Part shown: positions 51,444-60,095 of the stretch, in pieces
Numbering within the stretch: position 1 is the first letter of the stretch
Layout: each line of letters opens with the position of its first letter
Assembly: GCA_036513315.1 (NCBI GenBank)
Contig: DATBZF010000080.1
Location: 1-64,000 of the forward strand
Direction of reading: 5' to 3'
Origin: Roseiarcus sp036513315
GTDB lineage: Bacteria > Pseudomonadota > Alphaproteobacteria > Rhizobiales > Beijerinckiaceae
Length of the DNA stretch: 64,000 bases
The notes under the pieces: model-generated
The model's database searches: none
Told to the model about the DNA's origin: nothing
What the model saw: only the letters and a program-made list of their open reading frames with translations
Made by a program: the position numbers and the translations under genes

Positions 51444-52190
51444 CTATCGCTGTCCGCCCGAGGCGGTGATGCGCTCGCCCGTCAGCCAAGCGGATTCGTC
51501 GGAAGCCAGGAACAGCGCGACGCGCGCAATATCGTCAGGCTGTCCCAGCCGGCCCATCGGCAGCGCCGCGCCCATCGTTTTCGCCGTCTCGCCTTCAATC
51601 CCCAATGCCGCAAGGCCCTCGGTCGCCGTCATGCCGGGCGCGATCGCATTGACGCGAATTTTGCGGCCCGCGAGTTCATTGGCGAGCGCCCTGGTGATCG
51701 TGTCGACCGCGGCTTTCGAGGCGGAATAGATCAGCGAGTTCGGCACCGGGTTCACGCTCGAAATGGTGCTGAGGTTGATGATGCTGCCGCCATTGGGGCC
51801 GAAGGCGCCGACGGCCTCCTGACTCGTCAGGATCACGCTGAGCACATTGGTGTCGAATTGCCGATGAAAGTCCGCCTCGGTCGCCGCCTCCAGCGGTCCG
51901 AAGGTGAACACGCCGGCATTGTTGACGATGACGCTTGGCGCGCCGAGCGCGGCTTTGGTCTCGGCGAACAGCCGCTTCACGTCGGCGATCTTGGCGACAT
52001 TGGCCTGGATCGCCACGGCCTTGCCGCCCTCGCGCGTGATCTCGCCGACGACTTTGTCGGCGTCGCCCTTGCTGGAGGAATAATTGACCGCCACCGCCGC
52101 GCCCGCCTTGGCGAAGCGCCGCGCGATGGCGGCGCCGATGCCCTTCGAAGCTCCGGTGACGATCGCCACTTTGCCGGTTAGCTCACCCAT
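51444..52190 (-). CDS. SDR family oxidoreductase
   Basis: A 248-residue classical SDR. I chose the ATG at 52190 (MGELTGKVAIVTGASKGIG), seven bases after AAGGAG; an ATG two codons upstream is too close to that site. Motifs are TGASKGIG, VNNAGV, INLSTISS, YSASKAAVD and RVNAIAPGMTATEG. It resembles 3-oxoacyl-ACP reductase/glucose dehydrogenase-type SDRs. The substrate is unknown. It is divergent from the LysR gene, which probably regulates it. Confidence 0.9.
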   Translation of the reverse strand: MGELTGKVAIVTGASKGIGAAIARRFAKAGAAVAVNYSSSKGDADKVVGEITREGGKAVAIQANVAKIADVKRLFAETKAALGAPSVIVNNAGVFTFGPLEAATEADFHRQFDTNVLSVILTSQEAVGAFGPNGGSIINLSTISSVNPVPNSLIYSASKAAVDTITRALANELAGRKIRVNAIAPGMTATEGLAALGIEGETAKTMGAALPMGRLGQPDDIARVALFLASDESAWLTGERITASGGQR

Positions 52191-52196
52191 GACCAT

Positions 52197-52305
52197 GCTC
52201 CTTGCCGCTGTCGTCGTCCGCTGAAATTCGGGACGTCCGAGAGATAGATCATGCGCGGCATGGCAGGTAGCGTGCCCGGTTTCATATGATATATTCATTT
52301 TCGGC
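52197..52305. promoter_or_regulatory. Divergent SDR/LysR control region
   Basis: This 109-base gap separates the SDR and LysR genes. An AT-rich segment at 52281-52298 includes ATGA-TATAT-TCAT (52286-52298), an inverted repeat of the kind LysR proteins bind. This placement is usual for a LysR regulator that controls its divergent neighbour and itself. Confidence 0.4.
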
Positions 52306-53199
52306 ATGAATGATCGGCTCCAACAACTCACGCTCTTTGTCCGCACGGTGGAGACCGGCAGCTTTTCAAAGGCGGCCCGCGAATTCGGGCTGTCGCAGCC
52401 TTCCGTGTCCCGCACGATCGCCGCGCTGGAGGATCGTCTCGGCGTCAAATTGCTCGTCAGGACCACTCGTCAGCTTTCCCTCACTAATGCGGGCGAGGCC
52501 TTGCTGAGGCGGGCGCGCGAGGCTTTGGCGGGGATCGACGACGCCGAAAACGCAGCGCGCGGCGCCGATCGCCTTTCGGGATTGCTGCGGGTCGCGCTGC
52601 CGATGACCTTCGGCGCCCGGCAGATCGTCCCGCTTCTGCCGGCCTTCCTCGAGAACCATCCGCAGCTCCGGATCGAACTGATGATGTCCGATCGCTACGA
52701 GAATCTGATCGCCGAGGGCGCCGATCTCGCGCTGCGGCTTGGCGACCAGCCCGATTCCAGTTTCGTGATGCGCAAGCTCGCCAGCGCGCGGCGCCTGTTC
52801 GTCGCCTCGCCTTCCTACCTTGCCCGCCGCGCGGCGCCCCGGACCATGGCCGATCTCGCCGGTCATGAGCTGATCGGCGGCCCGTCCGATTCCGGCGATC
52901 GAAATTGGGTCGCGCGCCGCGCCGGCGTGAATGAGGTGCAGGCGGTGGAAGCCCGTATCCGGACCGGCTACGCTGCGGGCGTTGTCGCCTGTGCGGCGGC
53001 CGGCCTTGGCATCGCCACCGCGTCGGTCTGGATGTGCCGCGAAGAGCTCGCCTCCGGCGCGCTGGTCGAGATACTCGCCGATTATCGCCTCGATCCGGTC
53101 GCCGCTTTCGTCCTGTTCCCGGCAGGGCGCCGGCCCTCGCAAAAAGCGCGCGCCTTCAGCGACTATCTGGAGGGCGCGCTGGCGCGAATCGAGGCGTAA
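52306..53199 (+). CDS. LysR family transcriptional regulator
   Basis: A 297-residue LysR-type regulator. The N-terminal winged HTH spans about 1-60 (FVRTVETGSFSKAAREFGLS, QPSVSRTIAALEDRLGVKLL). The effector domain has LRVALPMTFGARQIVPLLPA and ADLALRLGDQPDSSFVMRKL, which is the CrgA/AaeR-like subgroup. It likely controls the divergent SDR gene. The inducer is unknown. Confidence 0.93.
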   Translation: MNDRLQQLTLFVRTVETGSFSKAAREFGLSQPSVSRTIAALEDRLGVKLLVRTTRQLSLTNAGEALLRRAREALAGIDDAENAARGADRLSGLLRVALPMTFGARQIVPLLPAFLENHPQLRIELMMSDRYENLIAEGADLALRLGDQPDSSFVMRKLASARRLFVASPSYLARRAAPRTMADLAGHELIGGPSDSGDRNWVARRAGVNEVQAVEARIRTGYAAGVVACAAAGLGIATASVWMCREELASGALVEILADYRLDPVAAFVLFPAGRRPSQKARAFSDYLEGALARIEA

Positions 53200-53271
53200 C
53201 CGCGCCTTTTCCGGGGCGCGGCTTGCCTTTCTTCGCGCGCTGGCCATAATGAAGACGTTGGGGGGTGACGC

Positions 53272-54087
53272 ATGATGTTGCGTCTCGCGACACTCGTGGG
53301 CCTAGGGCTCTTTGGCGCCGTACAGGCGACGGCCGAGGAATTGTCGCCGCTTATCCTGCATCCTGCGGCGCATGAGCGCTCCAGCGAGATCGGCCTGGCT
53401 TCGTGGTATGGCAGCGAGTTTCACGGCCATGCGACAGCTAATGGCGAAATCTTCGACATGGGCTCGCTTACGGCGGCGCATCGCACAATGCCGCTGCCGA
53501 GCTATGCGCGCGTCACCAATCTGCGCAACGGTCGTTCGGTGATCGTGCGCGTCAACGATCGCGGGCCATTCGTCGGCGGCCGCATGCTCGATGTCTCGGC
53601 GCGCGTCGCCAACCTGCTGGAATTCAATCGTACCGGCGTCACCAAGGTCCGTCTCGATTATATCGGCAAGGCGCCGCCGGCCGGATCCGACGGGCCGTCG
53701 CTGCTGGCGAGCCTGCAGAAGAACGGCGTCCCGGCCGCCGTCAAGCCGACATTAGCCGCCGCGAGCCCTGCGCCCGATTCAGGCGCGACCATGATCGCGC
53801 GCGCGTTCGAACATTCGCTGACGGATGCGCCGTCGCCAACCGCGCTGCGCTTCGCGCCCGATGAGGGCGAGACCGTTATTGCGCGCGCCGTCGAACATAC
53901 GCGCGCGATCGAACTGACGCCCGTCGTCGCCGCCGCGCATCCGGCGCCCGTCGCGGCCGACACGATGGTCGCGCGCGCCGACGACGAGCGGCCGGCCGCC
54001 GAAGCCCCTTCGCCCTATGGCATATTGATCGCCTATCCCTTCATCGTCCAGATCGCGCCGCTGCTGAGGGGCACGACGTCGCAGTGA
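53272..54087 (+). CDS. rlpA: RlpA family septal ring lytic transglycosylase
   Basis: A 271-residue exported protein with a signal peptide at residues 1-21 (cut near TAEE). The double-psi beta-barrel domain (about 37-130) has IGLASWYGSEFHGHATANGE, TAAHRTMPLPSYARVTNL and VIVRVNDRGPF with the catalytic Asp. RlpA cleaves peptidoglycan glycan strands lacking stem peptides. No C-terminal SPOR domain is present. Instead residues about 160-255 hold three imperfect repeats (each with ATMIARAFEH-, ETVIARAVEH- or DTMVARADDE-like cores). A GGGGGGTGA site precedes the ATG. Confidence 0.9.
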   Translation: MMLRLATLVGLGLFGAVQATAEELSPLILHPAAHERSSEIGLASWYGSEFHGHATANGEIFDMGSLTAAHRTMPLPSYARVTNLRNGRSVIVRVNDRGPFVGGRMLDVSARVANLLEFNRTGVTKVRLDYIGKAPPAGSDGPSLLASLQKNGVPAAVKPTLAAASPAPDSGATMIARAFEHSLTDAPSPTALRFAPDEGETVIARAVEHTRAIELTPVVAAAHPAPVAADTMVARADDERPAAEAPSPYGILIAYPFIVQIAPLLRGTTSQ

Positions 54088-54232
54088 TCAACGAACCCGG
54101 CGGTCGGATCGTGTCCCCGATGAGCGCGCGACCGTCTGAGATCTATGAGCGCCATCCATTTGAGATGAAGCAGTCGTCGCGGGATGCCGCCTCGCCGCGG
54201 TAAACGAGGAGGCGACGCGCCGGGGCAAATCG

Positions 54233-55219
54233 TCAGTTGCTGACGCGCAAGCGCTGATCGGGCATCGCTTGCAGGGTCTTGATGATCTGATTGGTTGGCG
54301 CGCTATTGGCGCAAAGGCCGGTTGCTGTTTCGCCGAAGTCAACCAGGCTGTGATATTCGGGCGTCGGCGCCTTTTCGAGCGGCAACAGCCATGCTGGCAA
54401 ATTGCGCTTCTTCAGGCCGTCGAAATAGAGCTGCTGGGTGAAGAAATAGACATTCTCGTCGCGGGGATCGCCAATCACGAAAATGCGCTGGTCCCCAGCG
54501 GTCTGGATTTTGCCGATATCCGAATAAGGGTCGAGGTTGACCGGGCTGTCTGCTCCCGGCGAATGATGAGCGGTGAGATAGGCGCGAAAGTTCGCCGCGC
54601 CTGACGAGATGATGGCGCAGCGAAGGTCCGTGCGCTCTGTCAGCATTTGCGCCACCAGCGTGCCGCCGCCGCTATGGCCTCCCAAGGCCCACGATACCAC
54701 GCCATAACGCGCCTTCAGCGCGTCCAGGAAGGCATTGATCAGCTTTCCCTCGATAACGCGGCTCCGCATGGTGAAGTGCCGGCCGGCGCTGCCGTAGCTG
54801 CCGGGACGGGCGAGGAAGATGAAGGGTACGCCAAAGCGTTGCGACAGTTCGCGCTCCTGATCCACCATGGCGTTCACGCCAAGGTCCTTCATGTGCTTGT
54901 CGGCGGGGCCTTCGTGTTTGCCCATGACGTCGCCATGCAGCCAGCCGGCTACGACAGGATTGGGGCCAGGCGCGGGCTTCAGGCCGGAGGCGTAGTAGCG
55001 CAGGCAATATCCCTCGCCATCAACCTGGACCCAGGCCCCCGTTTCCTGTCTCTCAAGATCCGCGCATCTGTCGCGAGGGATCGTAATCCCGCCGACTGCA
55101 GCGGCTGGATCGAACATCTCACCGCTGCGTAGCGATTGGGCGGAAACGGTTGCGGCGCCGCAAGCGATCACAAAGCCAGCAACGACAAAAGCAGAGGTAG
55201 GAAAACATTTGCGGGTCAA
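54233..55219 (-). CDS. Secreted alpha/beta hydrolase
   Basis: A 328-residue protein with a TTG start at 55219 behind GAGAGAATAA. A signal peptide (about 1-27, ending VSAQ) makes it periplasmic or exported. The nucleophile elbow is GGHSGGG (Ser near residue 182). Candidate acid and base residues are in GDPRDENVYF and TPEYHSLVDFG. Four Cys could form two disulfides. The family resembles esterases/peptidases of the prolyl-oligopeptidase-like fold, but the substrate is unknown. Confidence 0.82.
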   Translation of the reverse strand: MTRKCFPTSAFVVAGFVIACGAATVSAQSLRSGEMFDPAAAVGGITIPRDRCADLERQETGAWVQVDGEGYCLRYYASGLKPAPGPNPVVAGWLHGDVMGKHEGPADKHMKDLGVNAMVDQERELSQRFGVPFIFLARPGSYGSAGRHFTMRSRVIEGKLINAFLDALKARYGVVSWALGGHSGGGTLVAQMLTERTDLRCAIISSGAANFRAYLTAHHSPGADSPVNLDPYSDIGKIQTAGDQRIFVIGDPRDENVYFFTQQLYFDGLKKRNLPAWLLPLEKAPTPEYHSLVDFGETATGLCANSAPTNQIIKTLQAMPDQRLRVSN

Positions 55220-55477
55220 TTATTCTCTCACATAATTCGAGGGCGGGCGATCAATCGCGCGCGTGTCTCAAACAATGCGGGCAGAATCTTGACCCGATGT
55301 GAGCGTGAAGCCCTTCGATACAATCGGAGTCGAGCTGGATACTGAGATCACCGGACCGCGGTCGAACGCGTCAGGCGATGACGGACGCGATGTGAGCGCG
55401 GGTTTCCCACCCTCCTAATGCACGGTCGTTCGAAGGTACGAATCCGGTAGTAGTACTCCGCCTTTTGCACATCCTGA
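55220..55477. other. Intergenic, no gene recognised
   Basis: This is the upstream region of the hydrolase gene on the minus strand. No convincing gene or promoter pair is seen. It runs into a repeat element at 55478. Confidence 0.4.
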
Positions 55478-55742
55478 ACGTCATGCCCGGCCTTATGCCG
55501 CGGCTGTCCGGTTCGGCAATACAGGTTGCAAAATCTAAGTCGTCCACAACTTTCGCGCGTCTTGCCCGGGCTTGTCCCGGGCATCCACGCCGTGCGGAAG
55601 CCGCCAACTTCAAAAGTTTCTTGCAACGGCGCGGCGTGGATGGCCGGGACAAGCCCGGCCAAGACCAGAGAGGTTCTTGTTCCCTTCAGACTTTCTCGCG
55701 TGACGGGACTTTCTCGCTCAACCCAAGCCCGGCCATGACGTC
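55478..55742 (+). repeat. Family A dispersed intergenic element, copy 6
   Basis: The segment from GTCTTGCCCGGGCTTGTCCC (about 55559) through GGCGTGGATGGCCGGGACAA and CTCTCGCGTGACGGGACTTT matches 29785-29941 closely. It also shares GCCGCGGCTGTCCGGTTCGG with copy 4 (CCACGGCTGTCCGGTTCGG). It fills the gap before the FAD oxidoreductase stop. Confidence 0.85.
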
Positions 55743-55798
55743 AGAGGGCAGCGCACGAGGGGGAAGGCGCCCGCGGTGGCAGGCATTGCCGCTCGCGT

Positions 55799-57199
55799 TT
55801 AGTGCGGCTCCCACTTCGCCGGGACATAGCTGCGCATCTTGCCGGGGTTGAGCAATCCGTAGGGGTCAACCTCCGCCTTGAAGCCGAGCTGGTCGGCGTC
55901 GGCGCGGCGGTAGCGGCTGCCGTCCTCCAAAGTATAGACATGCGGATTGGCGATCATCACGCCGGCGGCTTCATAGGCGGCGATGATTTCATAGAGCCGT
56001 TCGCGGTTTTTGTAGCGCACGATCGGCAGCGCGCTGGCGGTGACATGGCCGGCGTAGCGGGAGAATTCGAGGTGGTGGAGAACCTCGTCGCCGAAAGCCG
56101 CGACCATTTCCTTGACCAGCGGCACCAGCCGGTCATGCGGGAACAGACATTGCAGGTAGGTCACGCTGCGGTCGCGTTTCAGCATGTGCAGCGTGGTGTG
56201 GTTCCAGCAATATTCGTAGAGCGGCGTTTCGCCTGGGCCTTCGCTGTTCGGCGCTTCATAGGTGATGGCGCCGCGCCCGGCGAGCGCGACGTGGAAGCTC
56301 TCCAGCGACGGCGCCGCGATCATCGCGATCAGCAGGCTCTTGCCCGGTGGACAGGCGGCGCCGAGTTCGCGAAAGTCGGCGGGGATCGGCCATGTGATCG
56401 GCGTCAGCAACTTTTTGACGATGCCGTCGGACATTGCGATCTGGCGGCCGATCTCGACCGACTCAAAAAAATCGTCGAAGGCGACGATGACGTCGATCCA
56501 TTCCCAGGCCGGCGCCAGCGGCATTTCAAGCTCGGTGATGAGGCCGGTCGAGCCGAAGGCGCGGTTGATCTTCTGCGTCGCCGCGCCGCGTAGTTCGATA
56601 ATGCGCGGCTCGCGCTCGAGCGTGACGACGCGCGCGGCGAGAATATTGCCGGGATCGCGCAGGCCGCCGTAAGTGATCGAGCCGACGCCGCCCGAGCCGC
56701 CGGCGACGAAGCCGCCGATCGTCGCGCTGCGCTTGGTCGAAGGATGCATGCGCAATTCCCAACCCGAGGGGCGCAAGGCGGCGTCGATGTCGTGCATTTT
56801 GGCGCCGGCCTCGACGCGCAGCACGCCGGGCTTGCTCCACAGGATGCGATTCATCGCAGAGAAGTCGATCAGCACGCCGCCATGCAGGGGAACCGCCTGG
56901 CCGTAATTGCCGGTGCCGCCGCCGCGCGGCGTCAGCGCCACATTATGCCGGGCGCAGGCGCGGGCGACGCGGATGACGTCTTCCTCGCTGCGCGGCGTGA
57001 CGACGACATCGGCCGATTTGCCGGTCAGCTCGGCGTTGAGGATTGGACTGTACCAGAAGAAGTCGCGCGAGCGGCGGCGCACCGAGGTCGGCTCGGTGAC
57101 GATGGGTACGTCGCCGATGTCGGCGAGCACGGCTGCGACCGGCGCAGGAAAATCATCGCGTTCCCGCTCATCAGCAGCGGCCACATTCGTCTCCTTCAT
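55799..57199 (-). CDS. FAD-binding oxidoreductase (FAD_binding_4, GlcD-like)
   Basis: A 466-residue flavoprotein starting at the ATG at 57199; the codon before it is TTG and could also serve. The PCMH-type FAD domain has VVVTPRSEEDVIRVARACAR, the PP-loop TPRGGGTGNYGQAVPLHGG and HPSTKRSATIGGFVAGGSGG. The C-terminal cap ends DPYGLLNPGKM, as in D-2-hydroxyacid and sugar-acid dehydrogenases. It is 30 bases downstream of the FCD-GntR gene in the same direction and opposite an arabinose-type operon. Oxidation of a sugar or aldonic acid is plausible. Confidence 0.88.
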   Translation of the reverse strand: MKETNVAAADERERDDFPAPVAAVLADIGDVPIVTEPTSVRRRSRDFFWYSPILNAELTGKSADVVVTPRSEEDVIRVARACARHNVALTPRGGGTGNYGQAVPLHGGVLIDFSAMNRILWSKPGVLRVEAGAKMHDIDAALRPSGWELRMHPSTKRSATIGGFVAGGSGGVGSITYGGLRDPGNILAARVVTLEREPRIIELRGAATQKINRAFGSTGLITELEMPLAPAWEWIDVIVAFDDFFESVEIGRQIAMSDGIVKKLLTPITWPIPADFRELGAACPPGKSLLIAMIAAPSLESFHVALAGRGAITYEAPNSEGPGETPLYEYCWNHTTLHMLKRDRSVTYLQCLFPHDRLVPLVKEMVAAFGDEVLHHLEFSRYAGHVTASALPIVRYKNRERLYEIIAAYEAAGVMIANPHVYTLEDGSRYRRADADQLGFKAEVDPYGLLNPGKMRSYVPAKWEPH

Positions 57200-57229
57200 C
57201 AATGGCCAGCGCCGAGGCGGCGGCGCGCC

Positions 57230-57967
57230 TCAGCCGGCGATTCTGGCGGCCGCCGGCTGTTTGTCGAGCGCGGTGAGAACGCGCAGGCGCGACAATTCGA
57301 GGAGTCGGCGCATCGCATCGGAGGCCGCCTCGCCGCGCCTCGCAAGAATGGCGCCGAGGACGGCCTCATAGGGCTCCATCTCCATCGCCGGCCGGCCGGG
57401 GCCTTTCTGGGTCAGCGCGAAGGAGACGCGCAGGGCGGTCTTGACGGCGCCGCCGATCGTCACGAACAGGCCGTTATGGGTGGCGGCGATGATGGCGAGG
57501 TGGAAATCAGTTTCGGCGCTGGCCGCCAAAGCCGGCGTCTGCAATGTCGACAGCATGTCGGCATAGCAGCGATGGATCAGTTCGAGATCGTCCTTGGCGC
57601 CGTCGCGCGCGGCGAGATAGCAGGCGCGCGGCTCGAAACATTGGCGCATCTCGTAAAGGTCCTCGACGATGCGATTGTCGAACTGGGCGTTGAGGCGCCA
57701 TGACAGAACGTCGGGATCGAGCAGGTTCCAGTTGACGAAGGGCAGCACGCGGGTGCCGACTTTCGGGCCGACTTCAAGCAATCGTTTGGCGGCGAGGTTT
57801 TTCACCGCCTCGCGAATGGTCGAACGGCTGACGCCATAGGCCTGGCACAATTCGCTTTCGATCGGCAGGGAATCGCCGGGGGCGAATTCGCCCGACACAA
57901 TGCGCGTGCCGATGATGCGCGCGACCTGGGCGCTCATCGTGCTGACCGAATTGTTTCGCTCAAACAT
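57230..57967 (-). CDS. FCD-domain GntR family regulator
   Basis: A 245-residue regulator. The winged HTH spans about 10-75 (RIVSGEFAPGDSLPIESELC, QAYGVSRSTIREAVKNL). The C-terminal all-helical FCD ligand domain has YEMRQCFEPRACYLAA and metal-site residues Asp/His in ETDFHLAIIAATHN. The FadR-C type commonly binds sugar acids or other carboxylates. A GGGGGAG site precedes the ATG. It is divergent from the sugar ABC operon and probably represses it through the inverted repeat at 58027-58048. Confidence 0.92.
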   Translation of the reverse strand: MFERNNSVSTMSAQVARIIGTRIVSGEFAPGDSLPIESELCQAYGVSRSTIREAVKNLAAKRLLEVGPKVGTRVLPFVNWNLLDPDVLSWRLNAQFDNRIVEDLYEMRQCFEPRACYLAARDGAKDDLELIHRCYADMLSTLQTPALAASAETDFHLAIIAATHNGLFVTIGGAVKTALRVSFALTQKGPGRPAMEMEPYEAVLGAILARRGEAASDAMRRLLELSRLRVLTALDKQPAAARIAG

Positions 57968-57999
57968 TTTCTCCCCCGGCGCGAAGCCTTATGCGACTC

Positions 58000-58028
58000 T
58001 TGACACCGCCGCTATCGATTTGTAACGT
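58000..58028 (+). promoter_or_regulatory. Sigma-70-type promoter of the sugar ABC operon
   Basis: A perfect -35 TTGACA (58000-58005) is followed at 17 bases by TAACGT (58023-58028), a weaker -10. The start of transcription would fall near 58035, about 45 bases before the TTG start of the ATPase gene. The candidate operator overlaps the -10 and start site. Confidence 0.6.
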
Positions 58029-58048
58029 CTATTCATCTTATCATAGAC
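58027..58048. promoter_or_regulatory. Inverted repeat, candidate GntR operator
   Basis: GTCTAT (58027-58032) and ATAGAC (58043-58048) are exact reverse complements separated by ten AT-rich bases. The site overlaps the -10 of the ABC operon promoter and lies 60 bases upstream of the regulator gene, so binding could repress both. It is the only strong dyad in the gap. Confidence 0.55.
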
Positions 58049-58078
58049 AATCAAAAATACGAACAGGGCGGAACGACA

Positions 58079-59173
58079 TTGAGTTCAATCGAGATTGACA
58101 GGGTCTCGAAGCGATTCGGCTCGGTCGAAGTCATTTCCGAACTCTCGCTCCGCATCGAATCGGGTGAATTCATTGCTTTTCTCGGCGCTTCCGGCTGCGG
58201 CAAGACCACGCTGCTGCGCATGATCGCCGGCCTCGAGGCCATCAATTCCGGGCAAATCCGCATCGGCGGCGAGCGCGTCGACCATCTGCCGCCGGGCGCG
58301 CGCGGCGTCGCCATGGTGTTCCAGCATTACGCGCTTTATCCGCATATGACGATCTACGAGAACATGGCGTTCGGGCTGAAGAACATCGGCGTCGCCTCGG
58401 CGGCGATCGACCAGCGCATTCGGCAGGCCGCAAAAATCCTCGAAATAGAGCCGCTGCTGGCGCGCAAGCCCGGCCAGCTCTCCGGCGGCCAGCGCCAGCG
58501 CGTGGCGATCGGGCGGGCGCTCGTCAAGGACCCCAAGGCGTTCCTGTTCGACGAGCCTCTGTCCAATCTCGACGCTGCGCTACGCGTCCGCACCCGCGTC
58601 GAGCTCGCCCGTCTCCATCAGCAGACGCGGGCGACAACGATTTTCGTCACCCATGACCAGGTCGAGGCGATGACGCTGGCCGGGCGCATCGTCGTGATGA
58701 ACGCGCGCAGAATAGAGCAGATCGGCACGCCCATGGAAATCTACGGACGCCCGGCGAGTGAATTTGTCGCGCGTTTCGTCGGCTCGCCGCCGATGAATTT
58801 TCTGCCGGTCAGCGTGGCGGACCAGGGCGCCGCGGCGCTCATCACGCTGGCCGGCGGCGTCGAACTGCAGACCTATATCGCGCGCGAGGATTTGCCGTCG
58901 GCTGGGCCGATGCGGCTCGGCATACGCGCGGAAGCCATTCGCCTTGACGCCGAGGGCGCGCTGCCCGGTACGGTCGAAGTCGTCGAGCGACTCGGCGATC
59001 GGACCCATTTGCACGTGCGGCTCGCCGATGATTCCACTTTGATCGCCGAGGATGTCGGCCATAGCCGCGCGGCGCCGGGCGACAGCGTCAAGCTGCGCGT
59101 CGATCCGGGCCAGGCGCATCTCTTCGACTCGGAGGGCCGCGGCTATCGCGCCAAAGCGGAGGCGGGCCGATGA
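58079..59173 (+). CDS. Sugar ABC transporter ATP-binding protein, MalK/UgpC type
   Basis: A 364-residue ATPase with a TTG start at 58079 (TTG AGT TCA) behind AGGGCGGA. Walker A is GASGCGKTT (about 36-44), signature QLSGGQRQRVAIGRAL, Walker B FLFDEPLSNLDA and H-loop VTHDQVEAMT. The C-terminal TOBE/MOI-like regulatory domain (about 235-360) is typical of carbohydrate importers. It serves the two permeases that follow, overlapping the first by four bases. Confidence 0.93.
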   Translation: MSSIEIDRVSKRFGSVEVISELSLRIESGEFIAFLGASGCGKTTLLRMIAGLEAINSGQIRIGGERVDHLPPGARGVAMVFQHYALYPHMTIYENMAFGLKNIGVASAAIDQRIRQAAKILEIEPLLARKPGQLSGGQRQRVAIGRALVKDPKAFLFDEPLSNLDAALRVRTRVELARLHQQTRATTIFVTHDQVEAMTLAGRIVVMNARRIEQIGTPMEIYGRPASEFVARFVGSPPMNFLPVSVADQGAAALITLAGGVELQTYIAREDLPSAGPMRLGIRAEAIRLDAEGALPGTVEVVERLGDRTHLHVRLADDSTLIAEDVGHSRAAPGDSVKLRVDPGQAHLFDSEGRGYRAKAEAGR

Positions 59174-60090
59174 CCGCGACCGCCGAGCGCGCCGCCGTTT
59201 CGCGCCGGGCGCAGGCCGGCGGCGCGCGCATCGGGGCGGACTGGCGCAATGGTCTGTTCATCGCGCCGTTCCTGATCATCTATTTCGGCATGCTGGTCTA
59301 TCCGCTGTTCCGCGGCATGTGGGTCAGCCTGCAGGAATTCGACATGTTCGATCAATCGGCGAGCTTCAAAGGCCTCGCCAATTTCAAACGCCTGCTCGGC
59401 GACGCGATTTTCCTCGGCACGGTGCGCAACACTTTCCTGTTCGTGCTGATGACGGTTCCCGCTTTCGTCATCATCGGCCTCGTGCTGGCCCTGGCGCTCA
59501 ATCGCGAAGGGCGCACGGGCGCAACGCTGCGCGCGGTGTTCTTCGGCGCTTCGGTGCTTTCCGTCACCATCGTCACGATCATCTGGAAGATCATGTATCT
59601 GCCAAATATCGGGCTGATCTCGCATGTCCTCGCATTGTTCGGCATCGCCCCTATCCCGTTTCTGACCAATCAGGATCTGGCGCTCCCGGCGATCGCCGCC
59701 ACCACGGTCTGGTGGATCATCGGCCTGCCGATGATGCTGTTTCTGGCGGCGCTGCAACAGATTCCCGGCGATCTCTACGAAGCGGCGGCGCTCGACAATG
59801 CCGGCCGATGGCGATCGCTGTGGTCGATCACCTTGCCGTCGATCCGGCGAACCCTGGTCGTCGTCGTCATTTACGAGATCGTCGCGCAATTCCAGCTCTT
59901 CGGCCAGTCATGGCTGCTGACGCGCGGCGGCCCCAACAATATGTCGCGCTCGATCGTGCTGTTCATCTACGAGACCGGCTTCCGCGACTGGAATCTCGGC
60001 TATGCCGCCGCCGCTTCAGAAGTGCTGTTCCTTTTGATGGCGATCGCGGCGATGGCGCAATATATCGCCTCGCGCCGCAAGGAGGCCTGA
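59170..60090 (+). CDS. Sugar ABC transporter permease, UgpA/MalF type
   Basis: A 306-residue permease with six predicted helices and the start at the ATG at 59170 (overlap ATGA). The EAA coupling loop is EAAALDNAGRWRSLWSITLP. The N-terminal ~25 residues are a basic cytoplasmic tail. It forms the membrane channel with the second permease and carries a mono- or oligosaccharide. The substrate is inferred from the arabinofuranosidase downstream. Confidence 0.93.
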   Translation: MTATAERAAVSRRAQAGGARIGADWRNGLFIAPFLIIYFGMLVYPLFRGMWVSLQEFDMFDQSASFKGLANFKRLLGDAIFLGTVRNTFLFVLMTVPAFVIIGLVLALALNREGRTGATLRAVFFGASVLSVTIVTIIWKIMYLPNIGLISHVLALFGIAPIPFLTNQDLALPAIAATTVWWIIGLPMMLFLAALQQIPGDLYEAAALDNAGRWRSLWSITLPSIRRTLVVVVIYEIVAQFQLFGQSWLLTRGGPNNMSRSIVLFIYETGFRDWNLGYAAAASEVLFLLMAIAAMAQYIASRRKEA

Positions 60091-60095
60091 GAGCC

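Noticed and set aside
59052..60095. N-terminal extension of the second sugar permease
   Set aside because: It overlaps the ATPase and first permease genes in another frame. The ATG at 60096 with AAGGAGG gives a normal MalG-type protein.
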